A stretch of DNA of 64,000 bases from Stomoxys calcitrans (Eukaryota; Arthropoda; Insecta; Diptera; Muscidae). Of this stretch, positions 32,831 to 43,329 are shown piece by piece; position 1 is the stretch's first letter, and each line of letters begins with the position of its first letter. The position numbers and the translations under genes were made by a program. The notes below the pieces were generated by a model, which worked only from the letters and a program-made list of their open reading frames with translations, was not told the origin of the DNA and searched no databases. The stretch spans positions 40,074,354 through 40,138,353 of the forward strand of contig NC_081554.1 in assembly GCF_963082655.1 (NCBI RefSeq), read 5' to 3'.

Positions 32831-33984
32831 AAAAAAAAAAAAAACACATCCTCCCAGAGATAGATATGCGGATCGAGGACGTCGTCTTAGCCACTAGAAG
32901 GCATTTAAAATACCTAGGGGTACGCCTCGATACCAAATTGATGTTTACAGCCCAGACGCACTATGCGGCAACTATAGCGGTGAAGATAACAGCCCAATTA
33001 GGGCGATTATTGGCGAACATCGGAGGACCTTTACCAGGCAGACGCAAGCTAATGACGGAGGCCTGCATTGGTAATATTTTACAATGAAGCGAAATTTGGG
33101 GTATATATCTACAGACCAATTGCAGGGGTAAGACGCTGCTATCGGTACAAAGGACGCCCGCTCTAAGAGTTACGCCATCTTACCAAACAGTGTCTGAGCC
33201 CGCAGTTCTCGTCATTGCCGATATGGTACCAACAGACTTACAGGCCCTAGAGCGGGTAAAAATATATGAACACCCAACAGTAATCCATATTGGAAGATAT
33301 GCGACAAGACGCGCTGAGTATTTGGCAGTCAAGGTGGAATAATGACACACGAGGCAGTTCGACCTTTTAGATCATCCCCGATATACGACAATGGATCAGT
33401 AGAAAGAAAAGCGACGCAAATTTCTATGTGACGCAGGCAATAACTGGACACATATACTTTCGAAATTACCAACAAAAAAATGGGAAAATGGAGCTCACCA
33501 TTCTGCATATTCAAAGAAGAAGAAGTGGAGATGATAAAGAGCACGCGGTATTCGTCTGGCAAAGCTGGAGCGACAGCCGGGCAAGAGTAAAAGAGATCTG
33601 CTCTTGAAATAATGGTGAAATAAGAGCGAAAAACCTAACGACGAAGATGTGCAGCAAAGAGTAAAGCTGGAGAGCTGTGACAACTTTTGTCGAAGAGAAA
33701 CTCATATCAAAGAAAAGAGACCTTGACGCGACATTAATGATATAGCAACTACTATATGGACTCAGGAATACTGAGACGTATTGCCTAAGTGGCACTAGGG
33801 GAGGTGGTTAACATATCCCGAGAAATAAGATGGGTTCACTTTGACAATATACATACACAAAGTGTTACCAAGCTGTAATTTCTGTCATACTAGAAATTAC
33901 AGCTACCTGATAGTTCATTATATTGTTTTCAAGCCACCAAAAGCATTTGCTGCTGAGTTTAAAAAAAAAAAAGGTATTCGTGAT

Positions 33985-34240
33985 GGAGTTCAAGCGTAAC
34001 AGCTTCATATTTGGCCAGAAAATCAAAACCGGCTATTGTTGGTGAACTCCAACACCTCAAAGTGAACAAAATGTTTGTGTGTCGATTCATAACTCTTGAT
34101 AATAATACTGGCAGCGTTGACAAACGCCATGGTGGTGGTCCAAAAAAACTCCAACAACGCCTAAAATGCTTAGGCTTAGCTCGAATTCAGCGAAATCCAT
34201 GCCGTAGTCACTGTCGAATGGCTAGAGATATGTAAATAAC
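33985..34240 (+). pseudogene. Tc1/mariner transposase N-terminal fragment
   Basis: Reads VGELQHLKVNKMFVCRFITL, then DNNTGSVDKRHGGGPKK and ARIQRNPCRSHCRMARDM. This is the paired helix-turn-helix DNA-binding region of a Tc1/mariner-superfamily transposase (compare the common pattern ...RTIxRFxxTGSVxDRxRSGRP...). The catalytic domain is absent. It is a different family from 35744-36983, which has another N-terminus. Confidence 0.7.
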
Positions 34241-35000
34241 CCAAGGTAAAGACTTTAATGGCAGCGCTTACGCGGATGTGGTATGTGGATTTTTGTATAC
34301 AATAAGACTTTGTCAAAATTTTGTCCTTAGAATAAATTTTATAGAAATTCTTCGAAATTTTGTCTTAAGAGAAATAAAGTCCCTAAAAGATTTTTATAAA
34401 AATTTTTTCGTTAAAAATTTTTTTCTTTAAAGAAAATTTCTTAAAAATTTTGAATAATTTCTATAGAAAAAAATTTCTTTATCTCTTTTTTTCAGTGCAT
34501 TTAAAGCATTTTTTCCTTCATAACTCCTTTGTGGCCAGTATCGTTCTCACTTACCGGCCGAAATGGGGCGGAATGTTTTATCATTGACACAATTAATATT
34601 TATTATTGAACCGTAGAAGCCCTTCTGACCATGTTGTTATAATTTCGAAAGCAATTTATTATCATCAATTCGAGAATTTAACTCTCAGTGGGGAGTGGGG
34701 AGAGTTCTTCACTGTCTTATTAGTTGTTGCCTTATTCTTGGTAAAGGAAAACAAAGTGGTGGCCACTCAAGGGAAGACTCGGCAGCTTATAATGAGCTGT
34801 GTCAACATTTCATTAATTTTTCATTTATTTTTTTCGTATTTATCGCAATTAACAGTGAGTATTGTTCTATGCTTATCAGTGCTACTTATTTGGGGTAGGA
34901 GGGCACAACAATTTTTTGTGGTTACCTTTTTGTTGCCCTTATTAGTGTTGTGGTCATGATGATATTGGAAAATGTGATAATGAATAGCATTTATCATGTG
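34241..35000. other. Unassigned stretch upstream of tRNA-Phe
   Basis: 34315-34490 is an AT-rich run with AAATTTT(G)TC / TAAAGAAAATTTC motifs resembling the array at 63656-64000. The rest shows nothing recognisable. A 117-codon hydrophobic open frame at 34606-34959 comes from T-rich sequence and lacks domain support. Confidence 0.4.
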
Positions 35001-35073
35001 GCCGAAATAGCTCAGTTGGGAGAGCGTTAGACTGAAGATCTAAAGGTCCCCGGTTCAATCCCGGGTTTCGGCA
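35001..35073 (+). tRNA. tRNA-Phe (anticodon GAA)
   Basis: A complete 73-nt cloverleaf without intron. The acceptor GCCGAAA (35001-35007) pairs with TTTCGGC (35066-35072), with A73 as discriminator. The D arm is GCTCAGTTGGGAGAGC. The anticodon stem TTAGA/TCTAA encloses the loop CTGAAGA with anticodon GAA at 35034-35036. The T arm is CCCGG TTCAATC CCGGG and contains the B box GGTTCAATCC. Sequence identity features match eukaryotic nuclear phenylalanine tRNAs. All stems pair fully and a Pol III terminator follows, so I judge it functional. It is the only intact host gene seen. Confidence 0.98.
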
Positions 35074-35078
35074 AATAC

Positions 35079-35084
35079 TTTTTT
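35079..35084 (+). terminator. RNA polymerase III T-run terminator
   Basis: Six T residues begin six bases after the tRNA 3' end, the usual position and length for Pol III termination. Confidence 0.85.
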
Positions 35085-35661
35085 GTTGGTCCATTTTTTC
35101 TATTTTTATTTTTTAATTGACGTCTAAGTGCCTGTACGAATTCCTTTTTTCCTCTCAATTAGATGAACGTGTTTGACAACACAAAACTAAACTTTTGCAA
35201 TTACATACCCATTTGGAGCACTCAGATATGTCAAGAATTAAACGAAACTCATTTGAACCTTGTGAAAAATCCAATTAACATTAACTTTGTGTTGCGACAT
35301 TTGCCAAGAGAAATGTGACAATAATAAATAAGGGACTGACTGTGCGACGTGACCTATTTCAAGCAACCACTCAAACCATTTATCTTGCCTTTGTTCTCAG
35401 CCTCCATCAAATCGTGGGGGGACCTTCAATGCCACCTTTACAACTGCCACAGGGCAATGCAGAATAACAATCTCCAAGTCGGCCATAAAATACAATTAGG
35501 CAGCAAAAAACACTACAAGAACACAATACATTTTTCGGAAAAATAAATTTTCTTTATGTTGCGAAAAATGTTGTATGTCTCGCGAAAAATCGATTTCCAA
35601 GTTTTTTAAGATTTATCGACTATTTAACACAAATTTAAAAGACAAGTAATGAGCCTAATAT
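35085..35661. other. Unassigned stretch downstream of tRNA-Phe
   Basis: No further RNA gene, coding sequence or repeat landmark recognised. Confidence 0.4.
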
Positions 35662-35741
35662 TTTAAGAGGGGGTCTACTAATTTTGTCATTCAGTCAGGA
35701 ACTACCCATCGAAATATCGATCTGGTACTCTATAGAGTGTA
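35662..35741 (-). repeat. mini-A end fragment
   Basis: GAGGGGGTCTACTAATTTTG, TCATTC and CCATCGAAATATCGAT match the mini-A terminus GGGGGTATACTAATTTCGTC. The Tc1/mariner relic at 35744 is inserted directly after it. Confidence 0.6.
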
Positions 35742-35743
35742 TA

Positions 35744-36983
35744 AAGGATGGTTTTTTATAAACTAAAAGAAAGTTCCTCAAAAAAAAAATCAGAAAAATG
35801 CATGAAATCTTTATTTGAATCGATAGTATGGTCGATATAATTTAATATTTTAAGATTATTTCACGCAAATGTTGACCGCGACTGCGCCTCACATGGTTCA
35901 TCCATTTAGTCCAATTTTGGCATACTCTTTTCAACATTTCGACTGTTATCTCACGAATAATTGCGTCTTTGGAAGCGGGCTTGTCTATATAGACATGAAC
36001 TCTAACGTAGCCCGACAAAAAATAGTCTAAAGGCATTAAATCGCACGATCTAGGCGGCCAATTGACCGCTCCCGAACATGAAATAAAATGTTCACCGAAC
36101 TCGCCTCTCAATAGATCCATTGTTAAGCGTGCTGTGCATGTGACATGTGGCACCGTCTTGTTGAAACTAAATGTCATGCAAACCAAGTTCTTGCATTTTT
36201 GGCAAAAAAAATTTGGATATCATCTCATTCACCATTCACATTTTGGCATTTTGGGCAAAAAAAAAGTTGGTTATCATCCAACGTTAGCGCTCACCATTCA
36301 CAGTTACGTTGCGATTCGCATCATCTTTGAAGAAGTACGATCCAATGATGCCACCAGCCCATAAACCGCACCAAACTGTGAGTTTTTCTGGATGCATTAG
36401 TAGCTCTTGCAATACTTCTGGCTGATCTTCACTTCAAAATCGATAATTCTGCTTAAAATAAGCTTTGTCGCAGAATAAATTTTTTCGATAAAAAAGTGGA
36501 TCTTCGGCCAAATTTCCAAGAGCCAATTTACCAAAAATTCTGCATTTCGGTAGGTCGTTCGACTTCAATACTTGCACTAGCTGTACTTTGAAAGGCTTCA
36601 CACCTAAATCCTTCCGCAACATTTTCCACGTTGTTGAGTAACAGAGGCCCAATTGCTGTGAATGGCGACGAATCGATAATTGATGGTCATAATTAACACT
36701 GGCCAATACAGCTGCGATATTTTCTTCAGTTCGCACTTTACGTGTTGGTGGTTCAATGTCCAACAATGTAAATTTGCTCAACATAGCCCGAATAGCAGCT
36801 CTGTTCAGTGGGTCGATTAAACTGACCACAAAATGGAAGAAACGAGCGATGAATTTTCTTAACAGAGCACACATTTTGATAATAAAGTTCAATAATTTGC
36901 AAGCGTTGTTCGATTGTAAGACGTTTCATGTTTAAATTATTTATCAATCTGAAGAAAACGTGTAATAGCTAAAAAATCACCTT
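35744..36983 (-). mobile_element. Tc1/mariner element relic with broken transposase (1.24 kb)
   Basis: Flanked by TA at 35742-35743 and 36984-36985. Ends AAGGATGGTTTTTT and the imperfect reverse complement AAAAAATCACCTT. The minus-strand transposase reads MKRLTIEQRLQIIELYYQ (N-terminal HTH, about 36930), then KVRTEENIAAVLASV and LFCDKAYFKQNYRF, where the first-aspartate block is shortened compared with SDEAHFWLNGYVN in the 607-bp elements. It continues to HPEKLTVWCGLWAGGIIG (frameshifted) and the C-terminal TARLTMDLLRGEFGEHFIS ... WPPRSCDLMPLDYF ... RRSRGQHLREIILKY. The second catalytic Asp block is unreadable. Same family as 7108-7714 and 40591-41197. The position of the PLDYF aspartate suggests a DD41D (rosa-like) spacing, but this cannot be verified here. 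Confidence 0.85.
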
Positions 36984-36985
36984 TA

Positions 36986-38127
36986 TACATACTCTGTCTG
37001 TCTGTCAGTCCTTGTCTCTATTCGTCCTTTTTTCTTTCCATCTTTCTCTCTGTCCGTCCTTCTGAAATGAAACTTGCGTGATCTGTTTAAACCAGTGTTA
37101 CCAAAATGATAATAGCTAAAAAATCAACCTTTATAAATTTTTGACCTTCTAACATTTGAAGCTGATCAACGAATGTCCGTCCGTCTATCCATGTTTCTGT
37201 CTGTTCGTAATTCTCTCTGTCATTTTCTCTCTGTCCGTCTTTTTCTCTTTCCGTCCTCATCGATGCCCGTCTTTCTTCCTCCACACACTTCTCTCTGTCC
37301 TTCCTTCTATCTGTACGTTCTTCTTTCTGTACCTTCTTCTTTCTGTATGTTCTTCTCTCTGCCCGTCCTTCTCTCTCTTCGTTTCTCTCTCTGCCCGTTT
37401 TTCGCTGTCCTTCCTTCTATCTGTCGGTCTGTCCGTCGGTTTTTTTGGCTGTCTTGCCCATCCTTCTCTCTATTCAAAGTGTTTTCTTTTCAATCCTTCT
37501 CTCTGTCGTCCTTCTGACTGTCTGACCTTCTCTTTGTCCGTTATTTTCTTTGTCCATCCTTCGTTCTGTCCATCCTTTTGTTTATCCTCCTTTCTGTATG
37601 TCTTTATATTTCCTTGTGTCTGTCTTTATATTTCCTCCTGTCTGTCTGTCGTTATCCTTCCTTCTATTTTTCTATCATTCTTTCTGCCCATCATACTGTC
37701 TGTCAGTCCGTTCTGTCTCTCTCTCCTTCTTTCTATTCGCCCTTTATTCTGTCCATCCTTCTCTCTGTCTGTTCTTATCTATGTCCGTCCTTCTTTCTGT
37801 CCGTCCTTTTCTTTATCCTTCCTTCGTCTGTCTTTATCCTTCCTTCGTCTGTCTTTATCCTTTCTTCTGTCTTTCTATCATTCTTTCTGTCCATCATTCT
37901 GTATGTCAGTCCGTTCTGTCTCTCTGTCTGTCCTTATCTATGTCGTTCTTCTTTCTGTCCGTCCTTTTCTTTATCCTTCCTTCTGTCTGTCTTCATATTT
38001 CCCTCTGTTTTTTTTTTATCCATCCTTTTGTCTTTCTATCACCCTGTCTGGCTGTCCGTCTGTCTGTCCTTGTCTCTGTTCGTCCTTTTCTATGACCTTC
38101 TCTATGTGTCCTTCTCTCTGTCTGTGA
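36986..38127 (+). repeat. 1.1-kb pyrimidine-rich (GTCY)n-type array
   Basis: Imperfect repeats of CTGTC, CGTCC, TTCTTTCTGTCCGTCC and similar, strongly strand-asymmetric (C+T). It contains long open frames in all three plus frames (up to 323 codons) because the motif lacks stop codons; all are low-complexity Ser/Phe/Leu/Cys. A short insert at 37075-37160 contains a second copy of the neighbouring transposon end. The array passes straight into a mini-A core at 38128. Confidence 0.9.
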
Positions 38128-38345
38128 TGTTCATTTATGACTTCCAACATTTGTACTGGGTTTAGTTTGAATCGATCTATAACCTCATATTGCTCTTATA
38201 TATTTTCTTATATATATTATTAAAGTTAGTTGGAAGCCATAGGCTACAAATTTTTAGCCCTATCGGATGAAAGGTGCGTCCTCTATAGGAGCAACTTATA
38301 TTAAAGAATACATTCAGTGTCGGATCGCATTTTTTTTTTTTTTTC
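38128..38345 (-). repeat. mini-A core fragment
   Basis: TTATGACTTCCAACATTTGT, GAATCGATCTATAACCT, CCTATCGGATGAAAG and TCTATAGGAGC follow the order of mini-A core units. It ends at a T-run near 38330-38344. Confidence 0.6.
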
Positions 38346-39206
38346 AATTTTGCAAAAATTTAACTTTGCCGATGGCATCGATAGGAAAAATATTAATTGA
38401 TATTCAGACAAAAAATAAATGCTATCGATATCGATGCTATCAATAGTGCCATCGGTATTTTGCAAGCTCTAGCTGGAAGGCGAAATTAACGAAACTTTGT
38501 CAATTTTCAAGTTTGACCAATCTTTGAATTGCAACATCAAAATGTGGTATTGACTGCTTTAATTAGATTAAATTTTAAAATTATGTCTTGTATAGCATTA
38601 CAGGGAACTGTCTTCTTATCAAAAACTATACAACAATTTGAAATGCTACAAATACAATTAGTCCCCTACCCCTCACCACCCTTCCATATAAACAACTGCA
38701 CAAAAATGAAAACAAAATAATGTAAAGTAAACAAAACATAAATAAAATCCAACATTCAACAAATGTAGACACTGTAGCAACCGAATGAGTGCCGAATTTG
38801 AGATAAAGAACTACTTGGAACCATTGTTTCACGTGTATCCACAATGGTGACGGCCATAAACAACAAGAGACAAATAAACTGAAAATTGGAACAAATGTCC
38901 ATTAATGAAGAATTCCAGTTCGAAATGAGGCAAAAAATGAAAACAAATAAACACAATTGGGTTAATCCAACAAAGAAACACCAAAACACCACACAACAAA
39001 ATTGGGAGATGGACGAAACTAAGTTCTGAAAAGAAATAAACAATGAAATCAGAACAACCACATACATGCATCAGAGCAAAGCAAATGCATTTAGAATCGA
39101 TAAGCGGATGGATGGACGGACAAAGACGGCAAAATTTTGAGTTTCAAAAACCAAAGTACCCGTTTCAATTCATATATGTCCATGGGCGTAGGATAATTTC
39201 CACAAT
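38346..39206. other. Unassigned stretch
   Basis: Contains several ATCGAT-rich words at 38370-38460 but no defined repeat. No gene recognised. Minus-strand open frames near 38626-39071 are composition-driven. Confidence 0.4.
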
Positions 39207-40310
39207 TTCCCTTATTGCAAGGCGATATATTGGAGACGTAAGAACCGATCTCCGCGACATCTTGTTAATATGATTGTAGTAACCCAAGATAAAGACAGTG
39301 CAACATAAAAAGTTTGCAACAGCTCCAACGGAAATGTTGTCTTGGCATGAACTGAGCTATAAGATTTACGCCGACTACGGCCTAGAAACGATTTTGAACT
39401 CAGGCGCATAGGTATACCGAAAAAGTATGAGGCAGCACTTAGGACAATGGAAGAATGATTGAAGGTAGACTCAGTTCACACTATCGTCGGATAATCGTTG
39501 TACCATAAAGGAACGTGATTGAACTGTAGAGGCTTCGTATCGAATAACTGCGACGACAATTTAAGTTGAGTGTAAACGTGCTCACGGGTAATCAAATGGC
39601 TATTGGAGCGATAGCAAAAAGGCTAGTAAAGTCGAAGACCGTTCTATGGCGCATTCTGCATCATTTGAGTGCCGGTCAAGAGAAGGATTAAGGTAAAATG
39701 AAAGAGCTTACAACCTGGTAGCAGAAGTTTAGTGGCGATAAACGGAGAAAAGGCGAAACGCGCATTCCACTCGTTGGAACGAAGAGGATCTCCAAAGGAA
39801 AACAAAAATCGTAAGGGGCTTACAGACCGGGACAAAACGAGACTAAGAGAAAGAAAGCAGATCGGTATGGTCTTCGGCGTCTAGAGTAGAGCGCACAACA
39901 AATCGATTACTGGTAAAGTTACAAAACATAGGACGGGTTAAATCTCCAAACATAATCGAAAAAATAATCCAACCTAACCTAATCTACAGTAGGCCAAAAA
40001 CGCAACCTGGGAGAAGGTTCCAACAGATATTTGGTGGCAATAAACGGAGAAAGGCGAAACGCAGCAACCCAACCTGAGTTAGCGTTGTGTGCGAAGAAGA
40101 CGCATTCTACTCGTTGGAACGAAGAGGAGTTTCCAGAGTATCCAGACCGTGACAAAACGAGACTTAGGGAAAGGAAACAGATTCGTACTACCTTCGGCGT
40201 CTAGAGTGGAGCGCACAGCAAATCTATTTCTGGCTAAGTTGCAAGTTCACAAAACAGAAGGGTTTAAATCTCTCAAACATAATCGAACCTAACCGCAACC
40301 TGGGAAAAGG
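39207..40310 (+). pseudogene. LOA-B RNase H / C-terminal and 3' region, decayed
   Basis: SVNVLTGNQMAIGAIAKRLV near 39565-39625 corresponds to SVNIFTDSKMAIRAI of the 13853 copy, with the catalytic Asp lost. Downstream a C-terminal/3' segment is duplicated: AAACGGAGAAA(A)GGCGAAACG at about 39740 and 40042, TCTAGAGT(A/G)GAGCGCACA at about 39880 and 40200, and AATCGAACCTAACC-type tails at about 39970 and 40285. Many stops. Confidence 0.55.
39719..40310 (+). repeat. ~302-bp tandem duplication of a LOA-B 3' segment
   Basis: Two units offset by about 302 bp at AACGGAGAAA (39741 versus 40043). Both contain CACTCGTTGGAACGAAGAGG-type blocks, GACAAAACGAGACT and CTTCGGCGTCTAGAGT. GCAACCTGGGA(G/A)AAGGT recurs at both joints (about 40000 and 40300). 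Confidence 0.85.
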
Positions 40311-40436
40311 TATGAAATGAAAAATTTGCGAGTAGAGTATGAAAATGAGAAAAGGATTTGACACCAAGTAACTGAAGCGAATCCCAATCAACAATCAACC
40401 CACAAATTGATATATGGACCAATGAAAAAGAGGACG

Positions 40437-40531
40437 TCAAATGAAGGGTATTTTATGCCAAGTCCGAACGGCTCTCAGCATACGGACAAAACTTGATGGA
40501 GAAGTTTTAACATGACAGGACCTCACAAACG
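40437..40531 (-). repeat. SINE1 fragment, minus strand
   Basis: The reverse complement holds ACGTTTGTGAGGTCCTGTCA, TGTTAAAACTTCTCCATC and GCCGTTCGGACTTGGCATAA. It abuts the GTAGA/GATGTA array. Confidence 0.6.
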
Positions 40532-40590
40532 TAGAGTAGAGTAGAGTAGATGTAGAAGTAGATATAGATGTAGATGTAGATGTAGATGTA
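40532..40590. repeat. (GTAGA)n/(GATGTA)n array, left part
   Basis: Starts GTAGAGTAGAGTAGAGTAGA and becomes GATGTAGATGTAGATGTA. It is interrupted at 40591 by the palindromic element and continues at 41198. Confidence 0.95.
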
Positions 40591-41197
40591 AAGGGTGATT
40601 TTTTTGAGGTTAGGATTTTCATGCATTAGTATTTGACAGATCACGTGGGATTTCAGACATGGTGTTAAAGAGAAAGATGCTCAGTATGCTTTGACATTTC
40701 ATCATGAATAGACTTACTAACGAGCAACGCTTGCAAATCATTGAATTTTATTACCAAAATCAGTGTTCGGTTCGAAATGTGTTCATTCACCGTAACGTTG
40801 CGTCCAACAGCATCTTTGAAAAAATACGGTCCAATGATTCCACCAGCGTACAAACCACACCAAACAGTGCATTTTTCGGGATGCATGGGCAGTTCTTGAA
40901 CGGCTTCTGGTTGCTCTTCACTCCAAATGCGGCAATTTTGCTTATTTACGTAGCCATTCAACCAGAAATGAGCCTCATCGCTGAACAAAATTTGTCAAAA
41001 TTTGAACACATTTCGAACCGAACACTGATTTTGGTAATAAAATTCAATGATTTGCAAGCGTTGCTCGTTAGTAAGTCTATTCATGATAAAATGTCAAAGC
41101 ATACTGAGCATCTTTCTCTTTGACACCATGTCTGAAATCCCACGTGATCTGTCAAATACTAATGCATGAAAATCCTAACCTCAAAAAAATCACCCTT
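40591..41197 (-). mobile_element. Palindromic Tc1/mariner derivative, copy 2 (607 bp)
   Basis: Exactly the same length as 7108-7714 and nearly identical, but the central transposase segment reads on minus (SDEAHFWLNGYVNKQNCRIW), so the insertion is in the opposite direction. TA occurs at 40589-40590 and 41198-41199, both inside GATGTA repeat units. Only a handful of base differences from copy 1 are visible, for example GATCACGTGG versus GACCACGTGG and GTGTTAAAG versus GTGTCAAAG. Confidence 0.92.
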
Positions 41198-41610
41198 TAG
41201 ATGTAGATGTAGATGTAGATGAAGATTTAGATTTAGATGAAGATTTAGATGTAGACGTAGAAGTAGACTAAAGAAGAGTATAATAGAGTACAGTACAATA
41301 CAGTACTGTAAAATAAAGTAGGAAGAGTACAGTAGACATAAATGTAAAAGTAGCCGCAGATGTAAACGTTGACTTTGGCGTAGATATAAACCAGACTAAA
41401 GACGAGTATAAAAATACAATGAAGTAGACAGAGTACGGTAGACGCAAACGTAGAGTAGACTAAGCGGAAACGTATCCGTAGAACTAGACGTAGTTGTAGA
41501 CCAAGACGTAGACTAGAATAGAGTATAGTAGAGTAGAGTACAGCACAATACAGTAAAGAAAAGTACAGCACAGTAGAGTGGAGTAGAATGGAGCAGAGTA
41601 GGATCTAGAA
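41198..41610. repeat. (GATGTA)n array, right part, decaying
   Basis: GATGTAGATGTAGATG passes into degenerate GTAGACGTAGAAGTAGACTA and then GAGTACAGTA / GTAGAGTAGAGTACAG motifs. Confidence 0.85.
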
Positions 41611-41616
41611 GTCTGA

Positions 41617-42250
41617 ATGTTAACCCATAGAAGACTGAAATCTGCCTGTTCAAGAGGAAACCGAAGGTGGACCTATTTGACAGACCATAGTTACTCAACA
41701 GAAAGATTTCGATTTCAGACATGGCCAAACACTAAAAAGTGTGGTGGTGATTCTTTTTGTTTGTTGATTTTATTTTCTTTTTATTTATTTATTAGCTATA
41801 GTTTTCAAAGTCACTTTAAGTTCATCGTAAAACTGGGATAAAGCTAGCCAAATTTACTCGTTCAAACATTAACAAGTGTGCTCGCACTAATAGTGTGGTC
41901 GCAAATAACACTTCGTACTAAAGTATGCTAACTAATTATATAAATATGCATGCTACAAAAGCGATCTAAGACAGAAAGCTAAATTTGAAGTGCCACATAC
42001 CGGCGCTCGAAATCCGATTCAGGCTCGAAATGTAGCCAGAATCGGATGACAGTTAATTGGCTCTACAGGAGCATGATTAGACCTATACTTAATAACGCCT
42101 GTGTAGTTTGCTTTTCTGCCATGGACATAGGGTGCAATAAAAGAATAAAACAACAGGTTTACAGAACATGTTGTCTTGGCATAAGCGGGCGATGATGATG
42201 CACGCCCACTAAGATTCTGGAGACTATTCTAGATATACGACCCATACACA
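41617..42250 (+). pseudogene. LOA-B thumb fragment interrupted by unknown insert
   Basis: LNVNP(.)KTEICLFKRKPKVDLF and LLNRKISISDMAK (41617-41735) align with GLNGNPEKTEICLLTRKTKV and FLNKKISISDKVKYLG of the copy at 49351-49737. Alignment resumes at about 41968 (DRKLNLKCHI, then VNWLYRSMIRPILNNA and QVYRTCCLGISG). The intervening 41736-41967 is about 230 bp of AT-rich DNA of unknown origin, probably an insertion. Confidence 0.65.
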
Positions 42251-42961
42251 TACAGAATAAGAGAGCAATTTGACCGTGAACTTTATTGAACAAAATTTCA
42301 ACCAAATTTGTCTCCCCTTTTCCAAACACACATTTTCTTATCCTACGCCTTTGAAGTAATGCTATAAGACACAAAATATTATTTTCTTTTTACTAAAAAT
42401 CTCAAACATAAAGTTTGCCCCTTTCAAAACACTTGACAATGATAAGCTAAATAAACTCACATAGTGCAGTAAAGGGCAGCAATGCTGGAATAGCCCTCTT
42501 ACATACAGTTCATACATCCATCATCCATGTGATATTACTTTGGTTTTTAAGGGGGCGTCATAATTTTCTTCTTGTTGCTTTCATCGTTTACTTTGGCTGC
42601 AATCATTTTGTAAGCTAATGTTGTAAAAAGGCATTGATAAGCTGTATTGTAAATTTTCTTACGATTACCAGAGAAACCGTAGCACTTGAAATTCTGAACA
42701 AAGATGTGATAAATTCACAAAATCCAACCAAAAGCTGTGTTTATGACTAGGTTGTTGGTGGGTTGAGTATGGAGGGCATGGTAAAGTATTTATCGGATGT
42801 TTTGTAAATTAACTCGATTAAAATGACGAGTTGGTTCAACAGTGGGACAAGAATGGAAAAATAAGTTCAAAAAATGTGGGAACATTAACATTAATGTTCC
42901 TACATTGGTTAGAAAACAGGTATTTATTTCTTTATATATGGTCAAGCTGGTACTGGAGGTT
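42251..42961. other. Unassigned stretch
   Basis: AT-rich with no recognised gene or repeat, apart from decayed LINE sequence at its left margin. Confidence 0.4.
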
Positions 42962-43290
42962 TAAGAGTTTTTGGGTGGTGGTTTCGGTATGACTTCCAAC
43001 AACTGTATGGTCTGAATCGGTTCATAACCTGATATAGCTGATATATAAACTCATCTCTCAATTTGACTTTCTGAGACTAAGGAAGGAACAATAATTACTT
43101 GATTTGTCTGTAATTTTGGAGGTGGTATTTTTCTGTGACTTCTAACAGCAATGAAAAGTACGATACATAGCGGTAAAGAACTTAATATTGCTCACATATA
43201 TTTGTAGTCATTCAAAGAACTTGACAAATGCGATCCATGGTGGAGGGTATATAAGATTGAGGCCGGCCGATCTTAGAAGGCTTCTACTTG
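42962..43290 (-). repeat. mini-A copy, short
   Basis: Two decayed core units (TATGACTTCCAACAACTGTA, ATCGGTTCATAACCTGATAT) followed by the family end GGTGGAGGGTATATAAGATT and GGCCGGCCGATCTTAG. Confidence 0.7.
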
Positions 43291-43329
43291 TTTTGATGTT
43301 CACGCAGTGTTCATGCAGGAGAGGAGAGA

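Larger units (their letters stand above)
29931..33830 (+). pseudogene. R1-like LINE ORF2 remnant with internal tandem arrays
   Basis: Readable order: endonuclease region (LRCPGCEGTFPNITLMSQRIA, then INTASHHQYNDFSF near 30070-30120), linker MPRIREPKRNRAAVHWWHES (30315-30375), and reverse transcriptase blocks PNGVPEEVIDIIAAK, KPLHMLDTVGKLLFEH (pieced together), LDVKNAFNSLR (motif A) and GAAQGSMLGPEL. The palm YADD is decayed (SYADDTA-like VGYSADIAAV near 31925-31950). The thumb is LKYLGVRLDTKLMF near 32908-32950. A C-terminal AEHAVFVWQSW near 33540 corresponds to the CCHC region of R1-type elements. It is broken by direct duplications at 30738-31690 and 31661-32830. Clade assignment follows the motif order and is moderate. 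Confidence 0.75.

Noticed and set aside
34606..34959. Hydrophobic 117-codon frame as a membrane protein gene
   Set aside because: T-rich composition creates Leu/Val/Phe codons. No splice, promoter or homology evidence.
37156..38127. Long open frame of 323 codons rich in Ser/Phe/Leu/Cys, and overlapping frames
   Set aside because: It is produced by a C/T-rich simple repeat that lacks stop codons in all three plus frames. No domain, no start context and no flanking gene structure.
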